The notes under the pieces are model-generated. The model was not told the origin of the DNA and did no database searches. It was given only the letters and a program-made list of their open reading frames with translations. From Ilumatobacter sp963746265 (lineage in GTDB: Bacteria; Actinomycetota; Acidimicrobiia; Acidimicrobiales; Ilumatobacteraceae), in assembly GCA_963746265.1 (NCBI GenBank), contig CAVVAM010000007.1, positions 186,001-250,000 on the forward strand: a stretch of 64,000 nucleotides of DNA, read 5' to 3'. The position numbers were made by a program, and so were the translations under genes. Positions 25,884-35,469 of this stretch are shown here, piece after piece (within the stretch, counting starts at the first letter, position 1; every line of letters starts with the position of its first letter).

Positions 25884-26956
25884 ACCTGCCGATCGAGCCG
25901 CCGATCAAGCCGATGCTGGCGAAGCTCGCGCGCACCATCCCCGACTCGGACGGTGTGCTGTACGAGCCGAAGTGGGACGGCTTCCGCTGCATCGTGTTCC
26001 GTGACAGCGACGACATCGAGCTGACGAGCCGCAACCAGAAGCCGTTCAACCGCTACTTCCCCGAGCTGGTGGACGTGCTCGCCCAGGCACTCCCGAACCG
26101 CTGTGTCGTCGACGGCGAGATCGTCGTCGCCCACCCCGAAGGCCGGGGACTCGACTTCGACGCCCTGCAGCAGCGCATCCATCCCGCGGCATCACGCGTA
26201 CGGATGCTCGCCGAGCAGACGCCGTCGGAGTTCGTCGCTTTCGACCTGCTCGCCCTCGGTGACGACGACCTGATGACGACCCCGTTCGGTGAGCGGCGGG
26301 CACTGCTGGAACAACACCTCGTGCCCAACGCGAGCGTGCACCTCACCCCCGCGACGACCGATCCCGAGGTCGCCGAGCGCTGGTTCACGCGCTTCGAGGG
26401 CGCCGGACTGGACGGCCTGATGGTGAAGCCGCTCGACGGCGTGTACACACCCGACAAGCGCAGCCTGGTGAAGGTCAAGCACGAACGAACCGCCGAGTGC
26501 GCGGTGGCCGGTTTTCGAGTGCACAAGGACGGCCAGGGTGTCGGTTCACTGTTGCTCGGCCTGTACGGCGACGACGACCGCCTCCACCACGTGGGCGTGT
26601 GCGCGGCCTTCACCGCAGCGTTCCGCAAGGAGCTGGTCGACGAGCTCGGGCCCCTGACGGAGAACGCCCTCGACGGGCATCCGTGGCGAGGCTGGGCCGA
26701 GGCGCACGCCGACAGCACGCAGCGGATGCCGGGCGGGTTCTCGCGCTGGAACGTGAACAAGGATCTGTCGTTCGTGCCGCTCCGGGTCGAGCGGGTCGTC
26801 GAGGTCACGTACGGGCAGCTCGAGGGGGGCCGCTTCCGGCACGGCGTGAAGTTCCAGCGCTGGCGTCCCGACCGTACACCCGAGTCGTGTCGGTACGAGC
26901 AGCTCGACGTCGCCAGCCCGGTTCGGTTCGACGAGCTCCTCGCCGAGTCCGGCTGA
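25880..26956 (+). CDS. ligC: ATP-dependent DNA ligase, LigC type
   Basis: A 358-aa ATP-dependent DNA ligase. The nucleotidyltransferase motif I is YEPKWDGFR with adenylated Lys31; VVDGEIVV is motif III, LDGLMVKPLDG motif IV, and SLVKVKHERTAEC motif V, then an OB-fold domain with GSLLLGLYGDDDRLHHVG. The length and lack of polymerase or nuclease domains match mycobacterial LigC, involved in end-joining or excision repair. No Ku gene lies here. The main replicative ligase would be elsewhere. Confidence 0.9.
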   Translation: MNLPIEPPIKPMLAKLARTIPDSDGVLYEPKWDGFRCIVFRDSDDIELTSRNQKPFNRYFPELVDVLAQALPNRCVVDGEIVVAHPEGRGLDFDALQQRIHPAASRVRMLAEQTPSEFVAFDLLALGDDDLMTTPFGERRALLEQHLVPNASVHLTPATTDPEVAERWFTRFEGAGLDGLMVKPLDGVYTPDKRSLVKVKHERTAECAVAGFRVHKDGQGVGSLLLGLYGDDDRLHHVGVCAAFTAAFRKELVDELGPLTENALDGHPWRGWAEAHADSTQRMPGGFSRWNVNKDLSFVPLRVERVVEVTYGQLEGGRFRHGVKFQRWRPDRTPESCRYEQLDVASPVRFDELLAESG

Positions 26957-26971
26957 TCGGAACGCCGCGGA

Positions 26972-28957
26972 TCAGCCCTCGGGTGGTGATGTCGGCGGCG
27001 ACGTCGCCGGCGCCAAGGTCGTCGTCGTGGCGAACGGCGCCGTGGTGGTGGTCTGGTCGATGATCTCGACCTGCGTCGGCGTGCTGTCGAGCACTTCCGG
27101 TTCGAGCACCTCGTTGCCGTCGGCATCCAGCACCTGGAACGTCGAGGTCGCGTCCTGCAGGGTTCCGGTCGCCGTGCTCACGCTGAGCTTGAGCGTCCAG
27201 ACACCGCCGACCCGGAATGGGAGGCCATCGGCGATGTCGAGCTGAGCCGTCCCCCAGGTTTGGAGCGGGATCGCCTGTGCGAGCGACGGAGCATTCGATC
27301 CGGCGGGGGGTTCGAACACGAGCATCAGATCGTTGATGTTGTCGGGCGGATTGTCGACCTCGATACGGAACCCGTTGCGGCCGACACGCGCCGGACCGAT
27401 CTTCACCACCGCTTCGAGCCCGGTCGACTCGTCGTTGAAGGTGATCTCACGCGTGTAGGTCTCGCCGGGGAACTGGTCGACGTTGGCCGGGGTGAGACCG
27501 AGCAGCCACCCACTGAACGCGAGCGCGACCACACCGAACGCGGCCTCCGCGCCGAACGCTCGCCGGAACCTGTCGGCGGCGGGAACGGTGAGCTCGTGCG
27601 CTCGATCGAGCCGAAGCGTGACCTGCTGGCGGGCTGCCAGTGCCACCGCGAGCATGGCCGCGACGGCGACCACCTTGAGCAGGAGGACCCGACCGTGACT
27701 CGTACTGAAGAGGTCACCGCCGTCGAGCCGGATCATCTGTGCGATCCCGGTCGCGCACGCTACGACGATGGCCGGGATCGAGATCCGGCTGAAGGTGCGT
27801 GTCGCCTGCACCAGATCATCCTCGCCGGGGCCGGCGAGCACCACCCTCGCCACCATCGCGGCCCCACCGAACCAGATGGCCACGGAGAACACGTGCACGA
27901 TACCGATGACGAAACCGAGCAGCGGTGCCGGACCGTCGACGCGGCTCAGGGAGACAGCGATGAGTGCGAAGCCCGGGAACGCCCAGGCCCACATGGCCGT
28001 CTGCGGGTCGATGATGCGCTCCGGCCTGATCGCCACCCATCCCGAGGCGGCGATGAAGACGAGACGCAACAGCGCGCCGCGACCACGCCACCCGCCGTCG
28101 TAGAGCTCGAGCCATTCACCGGGGCTCAACGCCGCACCGAGGGACGTGCCGTTGAAGTCGGCGGCGTACGCCACCACGTACAGCACCGTGCCCAGCAACG
28201 AGAGGATCCACGCGGCTCGGAGGAACCGAACGGTCACCACGTACTCCGGGCCTTCGGGCCAGCCCACGCTGATCAAGGTGAGCCCGCCGAAGAGCACGAG
28301 GAGGCCGAGCGTCGACAGCAGTCTTCCGAACCACAGCGCACCGCCGGTGCTCCCCTGGTCGACCGGTTCGCTCGCCGTGCCGCTGGTCTGCGTCGCCGAC
28401 TGCCGGATGAACGGATCGGTGGTGGTGGTCGCTGCGGTGCCGCCGACCGATCCGGCGACCGACGTGGGCGTCGACTGGGCGGGCGCATCGGACGTGACCG
28501 TGAAGCTCGTGGTGCTGCTGAGCACCGTCTCACCTTCACCGGTGCGAAGCGACCAACCGATCGTGCAGGCGCCCTTGGGGAGGACGGAGACCACCGGGAA
28601 CGAGACGATCAGACGGTCGTCGTCGATCTCCGGCTCGCCGAGCCCCTGCGGCTGGAAGCTGCACGACAGGTTCACGACGACCTCGTCGTCCTCGGCGAGC
28701 TCCTGGTTGAACACCATCCGGATCTCGGTCGGACGCTCGGCGAGTGATGCGCCGTCCGCCGGCTCGATCGACTGGAGCGAGTTCGGTTCCTGGGCGGCCG
28801 CCGGAGACGCCGCCGTCAGGAGCGCGACGACCGCGACCATCGCAGTGAGCAGCACCGATCCGACGGGGCCGAACGCGTTCACCGACGCGCCGACCGCACG
28901 GGCGCCCAGGCGCGAGGGAACAGAGGTTCGGACGCTCACATCGACCACGGTAGCCAT
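26972..28957 (-). CDS. CopC/CopD-like copper transport membrane protein
   Basis: A 661-aa multi-domain envelope protein. After a signal peptide (SVLLTAMVAVVALLTAASPAAAQ) comes a CopC-like Ig domain (SIEPADGASLAERPTEIRMVFNQEL), then a Ser/Thr-rich linker, then a CopD-type bundle of about eight membrane helices with SVAIWFGGAAMVARVVLAG and ARQQVTLRLDR. After that comes an extracellular beta domain (EITFNDESTGLEAVVKIGPARVGRNGF), and a Thr/Pro tail. The N-terminal His of classical CopC is absent (AQEPNSLQS), so Cu(II) binding at that site is doubtful. The ATG at 28957 precedes the signal peptide. Confidence 0.8.
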   Translation of the reverse strand: MATVVDVSVRTSVPSRLGARAVGASVNAFGPVGSVLLTAMVAVVALLTAASPAAAQEPNSLQSIEPADGASLAERPTEIRMVFNQELAEDDEVVVNLSCSFQPQGLGEPEIDDDRLIVSFPVVSVLPKGACTIGWSLRTGEGETVLSSTTSFTVTSDAPAQSTPTSVAGSVGGTAATTTTDPFIRQSATQTSGTASEPVDQGSTGGALWFGRLLSTLGLLVLFGGLTLISVGWPEGPEYVVTVRFLRAAWILSLLGTVLYVVAYAADFNGTSLGAALSPGEWLELYDGGWRGRGALLRLVFIAASGWVAIRPERIIDPQTAMWAWAFPGFALIAVSLSRVDGPAPLLGFVIGIVHVFSVAIWFGGAAMVARVVLAGPGEDDLVQATRTFSRISIPAIVVACATGIAQMIRLDGGDLFSTSHGRVLLLKVVAVAAMLAVALAARQQVTLRLDRAHELTVPAADRFRRAFGAEAAFGVVALAFSGWLLGLTPANVDQFPGETYTREITFNDESTGLEAVVKIGPARVGRNGFRIEVDNPPDNINDLMLVFEPPAGSNAPSLAQAIPLQTWGTAQLDIADGLPFRVGGVWTLKLSVSTATGTLQDATSTFQVLDADGNEVLEPEVLDSTPTQVEIIDQTTTTAPFATTTTLAPATSPPTSPPEG

Positions 28958-29085
28958 GGCGGGGGCCCTCCGTTCGACATCAACTCGTCGCACGGTCCCT
29001 CCGCACGCTCGTGGGAGTCCCTGCGGTGGGGCGACATCCGAGTGGGCCGAGCCCGATCGAGCACCCACTGAGTAGGCTCGCCCCG

Positions 29086-30933
29086 ATGGCGACCCAGTCC
29101 CTCTACCGCCGATATCGGCCACGTCGGTTCAGCGAACTCAAGGGCCAGGATCACGTCGTGATGGCGCTGCGCGACGCCGTCGCGACCGGTCGGGAAGGTC
29201 AGGCCTACCTGTTCTCCGGGCCGCGCGGCACGGGCAAGACGACCTCGGCGCGCATCCTCGCCAAGGTCCTGAACTGCGACAACGTCGTCGACGGCGAGCC
29301 TTGCTGCGAGTGCGCATCGTGCCTGTCGGTCGAGCGCGGCACGAGCTATGACGTCCACGAGCTCGACGCCGCCTCCAACAACGGCGTCGACGCGATCCGG
29401 GATCTGGTCGAGAAGGCCTCGCTCGGCACGCCGGGGCGCCACAAGGTGTACATCCTCGACGAGGTCCACATGCTCTCGAAGGCCGCCGAGGCGGCACTGT
29501 TGAAGACGCTCGAGGAGCCACCACCGCACGTCGTGTTCGTGCTGGCGACCACGGATCCCCAGAAGATGAGTGACACGATTCGCTCGCGCACACAACACCT
29601 GCAGTTCCATCTGCTGCCGTCCGAGATCCTCGCCGAACACGTTCGGTGGGTCGCCGACGAAGCCGGACTCGAACTGTCGCAAGCGGCTCTCGACGCCGCC
29701 CTGACCCAGGGTGGTGGTTCGGCTCGCGACACGCTCTCGGCGCTCGAACTGCTGGCGTCCACCGGGGGCGACGTCAGTGAGGTCATCGACCTCGACGAGT
29801 TCCTGATCGGGTTGATCGAGCGTGATTCGGGTCGGGTGCTCACGGCGATGGGCCACGCGGTCAGCCTCGGCCGTGACCCCCGCACGATCACCGAGGAACT
29901 CGTGCGGCACCTTCGCAACGCCTTCCTGTCGTTGCTCGCGCCCGAGCTGGTCGTGCTCCCGTCCGACCGGGTCGACACGATCGCCGGTCAGGCGCAACAG
30001 CTCGGGGCGGCGGCGATCGTTCGCGCGATCGAGCGGCTCGGGTCGGCGCTGGTCGACATGCGCCACGCCCCCGATCCCCGCATCCTGGTCGAGGTGGCGC
30101 TCGTGCAGCTGACCCACGACGGCACCGGCACCGACGCCGACGCACTCGTGGCGCGGATCGAACGCCTCGAGACCACGGTGAAGCAACTGCGGGCCCAAGG
30201 CGTCGGCTCGGCGACCTCGGTACCGAAGGATCCGGCGACGGGTCGGGCGGTGCTGGGAGGCGCAGCCCGGCGGCCCGATCGAGCCGAGACGCGAATCGCC
30301 GACCGCCCGCCGCCGGAGGCGCCCGCCGAGGCCCATCCGGTTGCGGGCGGCTCGTCGGAGGTCGTCGGCGCATCGCCCGCTGCCGCGCCGGAGCCGGCTG
30401 CGGACCCACGACCCACCGCCGCCGTCTCGGTGCCGGAGGCATGGGAACAGTCGGTCAAGAGCCAGGTCAAACCGCTCGTCCGTGCGCTGTACTCGGCCGG
30501 ATCCTTCGTCGGCAATCGAGGTGACACCTGGCTGTTCTCGGTCCCGAACGAGGCGCACGGCAGCAAGTGCGACGAGCATCGGGCTGATGTCGAAGCGGCA
30601 CTCTCGGCGGCGGTCGGCAGCGCGGTCACGATCGAGTTCGTGAGCGGCGGCTCACCGGTTGCCGATGCCGAGCCGGCTCACGCCGCGCCACCGGTGCCGC
30701 CCACGGTCGGCCAGGAGCCGTCACCGACCGCTTCGTCGAGTGGTGCGCGAGTGGCGACGACGTCCGATCGATCCGCCGACGAGCAATCATCCGAAGCCGC
30801 CCCACACGTGCCCGAGGCCGACGAGGACGTCGATCTCCACGAGCTCACCGACGCCCCTCCCGAGTCGGTCAAGACCCCGATCGACCGACTGGCCGAGGCG
30901 TTTCCGGGCTCCGAGCTGATGACCGACGACTGA
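29086..30933 (+). CDS. dnaX: DNA polymerase III subunits gamma and tau
   Basis: A 615-aa clamp-loader ATPase. It starts MATQSLYRRYRPRRFSELKG, with Walker A FSGPRGTGKTTSARILAK, a zinc site (CDNVVDGEPCCECASC), Walker B VYILDEVHMLS and sensor 1 FVLATTDPQKM. The region after about residue 370 is acidic and Pro/Ala-rich tau-type sequence with a partially ordered segment around SVPEAWEQSVKSQVKPLVRALY. It lies 16 bases upstream of recR with no ybaB between. Confidence 0.96.
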   Translation: MATQSLYRRYRPRRFSELKGQDHVVMALRDAVATGREGQAYLFSGPRGTGKTTSARILAKVLNCDNVVDGEPCCECASCLSVERGTSYDVHELDAASNNGVDAIRDLVEKASLGTPGRHKVYILDEVHMLSKAAEAALLKTLEEPPPHVVFVLATTDPQKMSDTIRSRTQHLQFHLLPSEILAEHVRWVADEAGLELSQAALDAALTQGGGSARDTLSALELLASTGGDVSEVIDLDEFLIGLIERDSGRVLTAMGHAVSLGRDPRTITEELVRHLRNAFLSLLAPELVVLPSDRVDTIAGQAQQLGAAAIVRAIERLGSALVDMRHAPDPRILVEVALVQLTHDGTGTDADALVARIERLETTVKQLRAQGVGSATSVPKDPATGRAVLGGAARRPDRAETRIADRPPPEAPAEAHPVAGGSSEVVGASPAAAPEPAADPRPTAAVSVPEAWEQSVKSQVKPLVRALYSAGSFVGNRGDTWLFSVPNEAHGSKCDEHRADVEAALSAAVGSAVTIEFVSGGSPVADAEPAHAAPPVPPTVGQEPSPTASSSGARVATTSDRSADEQSSEAAPHVPEADEDVDLHELTDAPPESVKTPIDRLAEAFPGSELMTDD

Positions 30934-30949
30934 TCCGCGACCGACCGGT

Positions 30950-31555
30950 ATGGCCAACGCGTACACACCCCCCGTGCAAGCATTGATCGACGAGCTCGGG
31001 CGGCTGCCCGGCATCGGGCCGAAGTCGGCCCAGCGAATCGCCTTCCACTTGTTGAAGGTGCCGGCCGATGACGCCAACCGGCTCGCCCACGCCATCCGCG
31101 ACGCCAAGGACAAGGTCCGGTTCTGCGAGCGGTGTTTCAACGTCGCCGAGGCCGAGCTGTGCTCGTTCTGCGCTGACGACCGGCGCGATTCGTCGATCAT
31201 CTGCGTGGTGGAAGAGTCGCGCGACATCGTGTCGGTCGAGCGCACCGGCGAGTTCAACGGTCGTTACCACGTGCTCCTCGGAGCGATGAGCCCGCTCGAG
31301 GGGATCGGTCCCGAACAGCTGAAGATCCGCGAGCTCCTCAATCGACTCGGCCCTGAAGGTGTGCAGGAGGTCATCGTGTGCACGAACCCGAACACCGAGG
31401 GCGAGGTCACCGCGATGTACCTCGCTCGCATGCTCAAGCCGCTGGGGCTCAAGGTCACCAGGCTGGCGTCGGGTCTGCCCGTCGGCGGCGATCTCGAGTA
31501 CGCCGACGAACTGACCCTCGGCCGGGCGCTCGAAGGCCGCCGCACGATCGACTGA
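30950..31555 (+). CDS. recR: Recombination mediator protein RecR
   Basis: A 201-aa RecR, which acts with RecO/RecF in loading RecA on gapped DNA. The N-terminal HhH motif is LGRLPGIGPKSAQRIAFHLL, the four-Cys zinc finger CERCFNVAEAELCSFC, the Toprim core CVVEESRDIVSVERTGEFNGRY with AMSPLEGIGP, and a Walker-like end. Full length. It is co-transcribed with dnaX. Confidence 0.96.
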   Translation: MANAYTPPVQALIDELGRLPGIGPKSAQRIAFHLLKVPADDANRLAHAIRDAKDKVRFCERCFNVAEAELCSFCADDRRDSSIICVVEESRDIVSVERTGEFNGRYHVLLGAMSPLEGIGPEQLKIRELLNRLGPEGVQEVIVCTNPNTEGEVTAMYLARMLKPLGLKVTRLASGLPVGGDLEYADELTLGRALEGRRTID

Positions 31556-31619
31556 TCCGTCCACCCGCACCGCCTCCACCTGCACCGCCGGGTCAGCTCC
31601 CCGGAGCGTCGTCCGGAAA

Positions 31620-31694
31620 ACGAGTGAGGCGCCATTGCTTCCGAGTCGGTAGCGGGCGGACGGGCCGGCTCGGTTGCAATGGCGCCTCATTCGT
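31620..31694. terminator. Long hairpin between convergent recR and thiolase genes
   Basis: Arms of 19 bases, ACGAGTGAGGCGCCATTGC (31620-31638) and GCAATGGCGCCTCATTCGT (31676-31694), pair with a single G/T mismatch-type wobble. After a 2-base TT/TT internal loop, a further 5 bp (CCGAG/CTCGG) extend the stem, leaving a 23-base loop. No U-tract follows. It most likely serves as a bidirectional terminator; a small mobile repeat or sRNA is also possible. Confidence 0.6.
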
Positions 31695-31806
31695 ATGTGA
31701 CGTTTACGTTACGGAAATGACGATCCGGTGTCAACGGTCACCATGTCAAGATCTGGTGAAACGACGTTATGAAACTCGACCGTGGCGCTGCTCCACGGCC
31801 ATCGCA

Positions 31807-32988
31807 TCAACGTGTGCGCACGATGATGGCGTCACCCTGACCGCCTCCGCCGCACAGGGCGGCTGCGCCGACGCCACCACCGCGGCGGCGCAGCTCGTGC
31901 AGCAGGGTCAGTGCGAGACGGTTGCCGCTCATACCGATCGGATGGCCCAGCGCGATCGCACCACCGTTGACGTTGACCCGATCGAGATCGATACCGAGCT
32001 GCCGGGACGACGCGATCCCGACGGCCGCGAACGCTTCGTTCAACTCGAACACGTCGATGTCGCCCACCGCCAGATCGGTCTTCGACAGCGCCCGCTCGAT
32101 CGCGTTGGCCGGCTGCCAGTTCAGCGACGCGTCGTCGGGTCCAGCCACCATGCCGTAGCTGACGATCTCGCCGAGGGGGTCGACACCCGACGCCGCCGCA
32201 GCAGCCGCCGACATCAGGACCACGGCCGACGCGCCGTCGCTGAGCTGTGAGGCGTTGCCGGCGGTGATGGTGCCGTCGGGATCGAATGCCGGGCGCAGCC
32301 TGCCCAGGCTCTCGGCCGTGGTGCCGGGCCGGATGCCTTCGTCGTGCTCGACCAGGATCGGATCACCCTTGCGTTGCGGAATCGACACCGCCACGATCTC
32401 GTCGGCGAGAATGCCGTCCTTGGTCGCCGTGGCTGCACGCTCGTGGGACATCGCCGACACCTCGTCCATCTCGACCCGGCTGATCGAATCACCGGTGTAG
32501 CGGTCGGTGCCGAGACCCATCAGGCACGCGTCGAACGAGCACCACAGTCCGTCGGTGATGATCGCGTCCTCCAGCTGGGTGTGGCCGTAGCGGAACCCAC
32601 CGCGGGCACCGGGCGCGAGGTACGGCGCGTTCGTCATCGATTCCATGCCGCCGGCCACGACGAGGTCGGCGTCACCCGACTGGATCATCTGGTGTGCCAG
32701 GTAGATCGAGTTGAGACCGGACAGGCACACCTTGTTGACGTTGACCGACGGCACCCGCATCGGAATGCCTGCCTTGGCCGCAGCCTGACGGGCCGGCACC
32801 TGGCCCTGACCCGCCATCAGCACCTGTCCCATGATGACGTACTCGACCTGATCGGGCTCGGTCGCGGCCCTGCGCAGTGCCTCGGCGATCGCGACGCCGC
32901 CGAGATCGGCGGCCGACATCGACCCCAACGCCCCCGACATCTTCCCGATGGGGGTACGAGCACCTGCGACGATCACGGTTCCAGTCAT
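31807..32988 (-). CDS. Acetyl-CoA C-acetyltransferase (thiolase)
   Basis: A 393-aa type II thiolase. The nucleophilic Cys is in SVNVNKVCLSGLNSIYLAHQ, the GHP loop in VNVNGGAIALGHPIGMSG, and the second catalytic Cys in LCGGGGQGDAIIV. It would condense two acetyl-CoA into acetoacetyl-CoA or run the reverse. With crotonyl-CoA carboxylase/reductase next door, it fits the first step of the ethylmalonyl-CoA pathway or polyhydroxybutyrate synthesis. ATG at 32988. Confidence 0.93.
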   Translation of the reverse strand: MTGTVIVAGARTPIGKMSGALGSMSAADLGGVAIAEALRRAATEPDQVEYVIMGQVLMAGQGQVPARQAAAKAGIPMRVPSVNVNKVCLSGLNSIYLAHQMIQSGDADLVVAGGMESMTNAPYLAPGARGGFRYGHTQLEDAIITDGLWCSFDACLMGLGTDRYTGDSISRVEMDEVSAMSHERAATATKDGILADEIVAVSIPQRKGDPILVEHDEGIRPGTTAESLGRLRPAFDPDGTITAGNASQLSDGASAVVLMSAAAAAASGVDPLGEIVSYGMVAGPDDASLNWQPANAIERALSKTDLAVGDIDVFELNEAFAAVGIASSRQLGIDLDRVNVNGGAIALGHPIGMSGNRLALTLLHELRRRGGGVGAAALCGGGGQGDAIIVRTR

Positions 32989-33554
32989 GACGTGGACGCT
33001 ATCGCAGCGTGCAAATCGAGGCATCAGCGACGGGCGCCCACCGGTCGTGTGCACCACCCCGGACCGATGACCGCACCCATCGGGGGCCTGACGCTGTACC
33101 TGAACCTCATCGGCGCCTCGGGTGCCATGGTCGGCCGACAGGAAGGAGCCGGGCGTGGTCCCATCGCTCACGATGTTCCCGATGGTCGGCGGCATCATTG
33201 CGTCTCGGCCGCCGACACGCCGGTCGGCCGGCCGCGCAGTACCGACGACGAACGAGACGGTGCTTCGAGGTTCTCGAGCACGGTGAGGGCGTCTCGGCTC
33301 GCCTGCAGGCCGCTGCCGGCGGGTCGCGATCGGACCCGGATCGCCCGCCGAGTACGTCGTGTCGACCGTGCTGCCGGTGCTGCCGGTGTCGGCCATCGCG
33401 ATCGCCCGGGTCGGAGTCGTCATGCTCCGCCACGTCATCGTGCGGACGGGCCGACGGACGGCCCTGCGCGACCTGCCACTCACGACCCGACCGTCGGTCC
33501 ATCGGGTCGGTCTCGTTTCGCACCGCGTGGTTACCGGCGGGTAATGTCGGCGGC
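32989..33554. other. 566-base region with no supported gene
   Basis: Between divergent thiolase and ccrA genes. Several frames are open but their products are Arg-rich or lack motifs and start signals. Just before ccrA a TAATGT (33542-33547) resembles a -10 box, placing transcription start at or next to the ccrA ATG (leaderless mRNA). Confidence 0.5.
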
Positions 33555-34889
33555 ATGGAGCAGATCCTTACAGCGATTCAGGCGGGCGCATCGGGCGACG
33601 AGGTGGCGGCACTTCCGATCCCCGAGTCGTATCGAGCGGCCTTCGTCAAACGCGACGAGACCGACATGTTCGACGGTGTCGAGTCGTCGGCGAAGGACCC
33701 GAGGAAGTCGCTCCACGTCGACGACGTACCGACGCCCGAGCTCGCTCCCGACGAGGTCTACATCGCCGTGATGGCGAGCTCGATCAACTTCAACACCGTG
33801 TGGACATCGATCTTCGAGCCACTGCCCACGTTCGGGTTCCTCGATCGCCTGGCCCGCGAGTCCGAGATCGCGCAGCGTCACGCCCAACCGTTCCATGTGG
33901 TCGGCTCGGACGCGTCGGGTGTGGTGCTCCGTGTCGGCGAGGCAGTCCGCAACTGGAAGCCCGGCGACCGGGTCACGGTGCACTGCAATCACGTCGACGA
34001 CCAGGATCACAGCGCCCACAACGACTCGATGCTGGCCAACAACCAGCGGATCTGGGGGTTCGAGACGAACTTCGGCGGGCTGGCCGACCTGTCGGTGGTC
34101 AAGGCCAACCAGTTGATGCCGAAACCGACGCACCTGACGTGGGAGGAAGCGGCCGTCAGCGCCCTGTGCAACTCGACGTCGTACCGGATGCTCGTCAGCA
34201 AGAACGGCGCCGACATGAAGCAGGGCGACAGCGTGCTGGTGTGGGGCGCGACCGGCGGCATCGGCGGCTACGCGATCCAGTACGTGCTCAATGGCGGCGG
34301 CACGCCGGTCGGCGTCGTGTCATCGCCGGAGCGGGCGAGGTTGCTGAACGACATGGGCTGCGAGGCGGTCATCGACCGGCGCGCCGAGAACTACCAGTTC
34401 TGGTCCGACGAGCACACGCAGGACGAGAGCGAATGGCGTCGGTTCGGCAAGAAGATCCGGTCGTTGACCGGCGAGGACCCCGACATCGTGTTCGAGCATC
34501 CCGGCCGTTCGACGATGGGCGCGTCCGTGTTCGCGGTCAAGCGTGGCGGCACCGTGGTCACGTGCGCGGCAACGTCGGGCTACATGGTCGAGTTCGACAA
34601 CCGCCACTTCTGGATGAAGCTCAAGCGCCTGATCTCGTCCCACTTCGCGAACTACGAGGAGGCGTGGGCGGCCAACAAGCTGATCGACCAGGGTCGCATC
34701 CACCCGATCATGAGCGACGTCTACTCACTCGATCAGGTGGGCGAGGCGACGTTGGCGATGCACCACAACCAGGCCGAGGGCAAGCTCGGCGTGCTGTGCC
34801 TCGCCCCCGAGGAGGGCCTCGGCATCGACGATCCCGAGAAGCGTGAGCGCATCGGCGAGGACAAGATCACACGCTTTCGTTCGAGGTGA
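33555..34889 (+). CDS. ccrA: Crotonyl-CoA carboxylase/reductase
   Basis: A 444-aa medium-chain dehydrogenase-type enzyme that reductively carboxylates crotonyl-CoA to ethylmalonyl-CoA with NADPH and CO2. It carries the NADPH motif VWGATGGIGGYAIQYVL, the characteristic WGFETNFGGLADLSVV region (Phe169-Glu170 probably belong to the CO2 pocket), VFEHPGRSTMGASVFAVKRGG and ISSHFANYEEAWAANKLI, and ends CLAPEEGLGIDDPEKR, as in actinobacterial Ccr. Full length. It marks acetyl-CoA assimilation by the ethylmalonyl-CoA pathway; the epimerase of that route is at 43.9 kb. Confidence 0.95.
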   Translation: MEQILTAIQAGASGDEVAALPIPESYRAAFVKRDETDMFDGVESSAKDPRKSLHVDDVPTPELAPDEVYIAVMASSINFNTVWTSIFEPLPTFGFLDRLARESEIAQRHAQPFHVVGSDASGVVLRVGEAVRNWKPGDRVTVHCNHVDDQDHSAHNDSMLANNQRIWGFETNFGGLADLSVVKANQLMPKPTHLTWEEAAVSALCNSTSYRMLVSKNGADMKQGDSVLVWGATGGIGGYAIQYVLNGGGTPVGVVSSPERARLLNDMGCEAVIDRRAENYQFWSDEHTQDESEWRRFGKKIRSLTGEDPDIVFEHPGRSTMGASVFAVKRGGTVVTCAATSGYMVEFDNRHFWMKLKRLISSHFANYEEAWAANKLIDQGRIHPIMSDVYSLDQVGEATLAMHHNQAEGKLGVLCLAPEEGLGIDDPEKRERIGEDKITRFRSR

Positions 34890-35031
34890 ACGGTCACCTT
34901 CGCGCCATGTGAACCGCGACAACAGTCACACAAATCTCGCAATGGTCACCCAACGCGCCCGATCGACCACGTATGGTGTCTCTCGACTCGTGATCACAGG
35001 TTCACGTGCCGCCCGCCCTCGGAGGACATCC

Positions 35032-35271
35032 GTGCAATCCATCACCTGGCCGACAGGTCTCGAACGCCCCGTCATCCCGACCTCGTGTCGCGACCGACCG
35101 CTCCCGCGGACGGTGCGGCCCTGTGACCCCGATGTCACGCTGCGCAACGAGCAGGAGCGCGTCCGGCCCGGCCACGTGGCGGCGTGGTGCGTCACCGGTT
35201 CCATCGGATGGGCGGCGATCATCGGGGGCGGCTGGCTCGCCGTCGACGTGCTCGGACGTCTGATTCGCTGA
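35032..35271 (+). CDS. Small hypothetical membrane protein
   Basis: A 79-aa protein with one C-terminal membrane helix (AAWCVTGSIGWAAIIGGGWLA) after a hydrophilic N-terminus with LRNEQERVRPGHV. I do not recognise it. The GTG at 35032 is preceded by a GGAGG ribosome-binding site at 35021-35025, which decides this start over an in-frame ATG further upstream. Confidence 0.6.
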   Translation: MQSITWPTGLERPVIPTSCRDRPLPRTVRPCDPDVTLRNEQERVRPGHVAAWCVTGSIGWAAIIGGGWLAVDVLGRLIR

Positions 35272-35390
35272 CCCGCAACAGCACTGGGCGTCGCGCATCG
35301 CGGGCACATGGGAGCCGCTCGCCGGCCCGTGTGCCGCACGTCGCTCGTGCTCGGGCACCGTGGTGACGCGAACATAGGGACAGATGTCAC

Positions 35391-35419
35391 TTGTTGCCCG
35401 TGACCAGGTCACCTAGCGT
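35391..35419 (+). promoter_or_regulatory. Promoter with embedded palindrome for the surface-protein gene
   Basis: TTGTTG (35391-35396) and TAGCGT (35414-35419) stand 17 bases apart. The spacer contains GTGACC-A-GGTCAC (35400-35412), a perfect 13-base palindrome, so a repressor bound there would block RNA polymerase. The start codon of the surface-protein gene is 51 bases downstream. Confidence 0.5.
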
Positions 35420-35469
35420 CCGGTACGACCGGGCAGGGGCCCGGCCACAACCGAAATGGGGAATTGATC

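Noticed and set aside
28958..29085. Signal recognition particle RNA or tRNA-Ser upstream of dnaX
   Set aside because: The conserved SRP RNA motif and tRNA arms are absent on both strands.
33009..33554. In-frame N-terminal extension of crotonyl-CoA carboxylase/reductase
   Set aside because: The extension is Arg-rich, not found in the family, and a -10-like box lies just before the ATG at 33555.
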